Assembly (NCBI GenBank): GCA_037389465.1
Contig: JAZARR010000214.1
Location: 4,154,001-4,218,000 of the forward strand
DNA from: Baylisascaris procyonis
Taxonomy: Eukaryota; Nematoda; Chromadorea; Rhabditida; Ascarididae
Length of the DNA stretch: 64,000 bases
Direction: 5' to 3'
Below, one piece after another: positions 63,278-64,000 of the stretch. A program made the translations under genes and the position numbers. How positions within the stretch are numbered: position 1 is the stretch's first letter; every line of letters starts with the position of its first letter. The notes under the pieces are model-generated. The model was not told where the DNA came from, made no database searches, and saw only the letters and a program-made list of their open reading frames with translations.

Positions 63278-63534
63278 CTAATAACCAAAATAATCATGGA
63301 AAATAATCCCGATGGCTGCCACATTAAATCGCTACATTCGCAACCGATAATTCGATTCCAGCCGATAACCGCCTTTGTTGCATTTATAATATAAAGCAGA
63401 ATCGATAAACACTTATAATTAAGCTTACCTATAAATTGTGCTACTCGAATCCCAATAGAAAATTGGATCACCATGACATCGTTCCAGCCTGAACCCTTCC
63501 TTTTGCAAATTTGTTTTCCTCAATTTGAATGTCC
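63208..63534 (-). CDS. Fatty-acid transport protein / very-long-chain acyl-CoA synthetase (SLC27/FATP-like), C-terminal end only
   Basis: Two exons (63534-63429 and 63277-63208) encode the C-terminal tail. The first reads GTFKLRKTNLQKEGF, then DPIFYWDSSSTIY. This matches the family's C-terminal block, in which TGTFK(L/F)xK(T/V)xLxKEGF is followed by a short KDxLFYLD-like segment and a brief variable end. Family members activate long or very long fatty acids to acyl-CoA, coupled to uptake, at the ER or plasma membrane. The AMP-binding domain is not in the window; it must lie beyond base 64000. Only about 60 residues of an expected 600-700 are seen, so which paralog it is cannot be told. Confidence 0.8.
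63278..63428 (-). other. FATP-like last intron
   Basis: A GT-AG intron of 151 bases, donor GTAAGC. It is much shorter than the GPCR introns. Confidence 0.6.
63429..63534 (-). CDS. FATP-like penultimate coding exon
   Basis: It begins after CGTTTTTTAG with two bases (GG) that complete a split Gly codon, then TFKLRKTNLQKEGFRLERCH, then GDPIFYWDSSSTIY. It ends ATAG|GTAAGC in phase 2. The frame is fixed by family similarity; a longer frame on the same strand (63208-63474) reads a different register through this exon and should be disregarded there. An upstream acceptor (TCTCTTTCAG, 63549) is the alternative start; it is less likely because it replaces the usual residues before GTFK. Confidence 0.85.
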
Positions 63535-64000
63535 CTAAAAAACGAAACTGAAAGAGACATAAACTGAGATTTTAGATCGTTTCAACAGAACACAATGATA
63601 AGTCGATGATTCGATGCCAAAAACAGCATTTTTCTCATCATTAACAAATCTATGAATTTATTTGCAATCGATGGAACCAGGCGTTTTAGGCGCTTATTTT
63701 GATAATTTCAACTGAAAACCCTTATTGCACTTTAAATTAATCAAGTCGATCATTAAAAAATTATGAGGTATTTTCTCTGCGTTGAAAAAAGGATACGTTT
63801 CATTATATGAGAAATATACGTCGTTTGATATTTTGTTCAGCTAATAATGCATTTTTTAAATTCTTCAATTTTCGCATTTATCATCTTTCATTTCACAAGA
63901 AGAAACTACTAAAGACTATAGTCTGGGCAATTAGTGATGACAGCTAATGATTAAATAAAATTTCATCCCAAACCAACTTTGCCGAGTAATCTTCATCGCA
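63535..64000 (-). other. Intron of the FATP-like gene, running off the window
   Basis: I searched for the upstream exon carrying the family's FLR...TG block and found none. This stretch is taken as intronic. Confidence 0.6.

Noticed and set aside
63208..63474. Minus-strand 88-codon frame across the FATP exons
   Set aside because: It reads the intron and the penultimate exon in the wrong register. Only its last 23 codons match the FATP last exon.

Overview
This is 64 kb of AT-rich (roughly two thirds A+T) eukaryotic DNA with split genes, long introns and many simple repeats. The splice sites I can place mostly follow a TTTTCAG|...|GTAAGT style. Together with the look of the receptor and transporter described below, this suggests a nematode. 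That assignment is an inference; no ribosomal, mitochondrial or trans-splicing marker is present to prove it. There are no operons, bacterial signals, CRISPR arrays, rRNAs or convincing tRNAs.

Two genes are identified by protein family, both on the minus strand and both cut by the window edges. (1) Left edge, 9341 down to 1211: five coding exons of a family-A (rhodopsin-like) G-protein-coupled receptor. They run from the initiator Met through TM5. TM6, TM7 and the tail were not found and should lie left of base 1. Its second intron appears to start with GC instead of GT, and the acidic residue of the DRY motif is replaced by Met. (2) Right edge, 63534 down to 63208: the last two coding exons of a fatty-acid transport protein / very-long-chain acyl-CoA synthetase (SLC27/FATP family). 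The rest of that gene lies beyond base 64000.

The roughly 53 kb between them has no gene I can name. It holds seven near-perfect (TA)n arrays of 41-69 bp, several short tandem repeats, mononucleotide runs, and a scatter of GC-richer islands with open frames. The better candidates are a two-exon model at 21593-20957 with a signal-peptide-like start, a 168-codon open frame at 62653-63157 ending tail to tail with the FATP gene, a 106-codon frame at 42027-42344, and broken coding-like frames at 35.3-36.1 kb. In DNA of this composition many chance open frames look protein-like, so these candidates carry low confidence.

The two identified genes have no evident functional link. One senses an extracellular ligand at the membrane; the other activates or imports long-chain fatty acids. 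I did not find a clear previously undescribed system.
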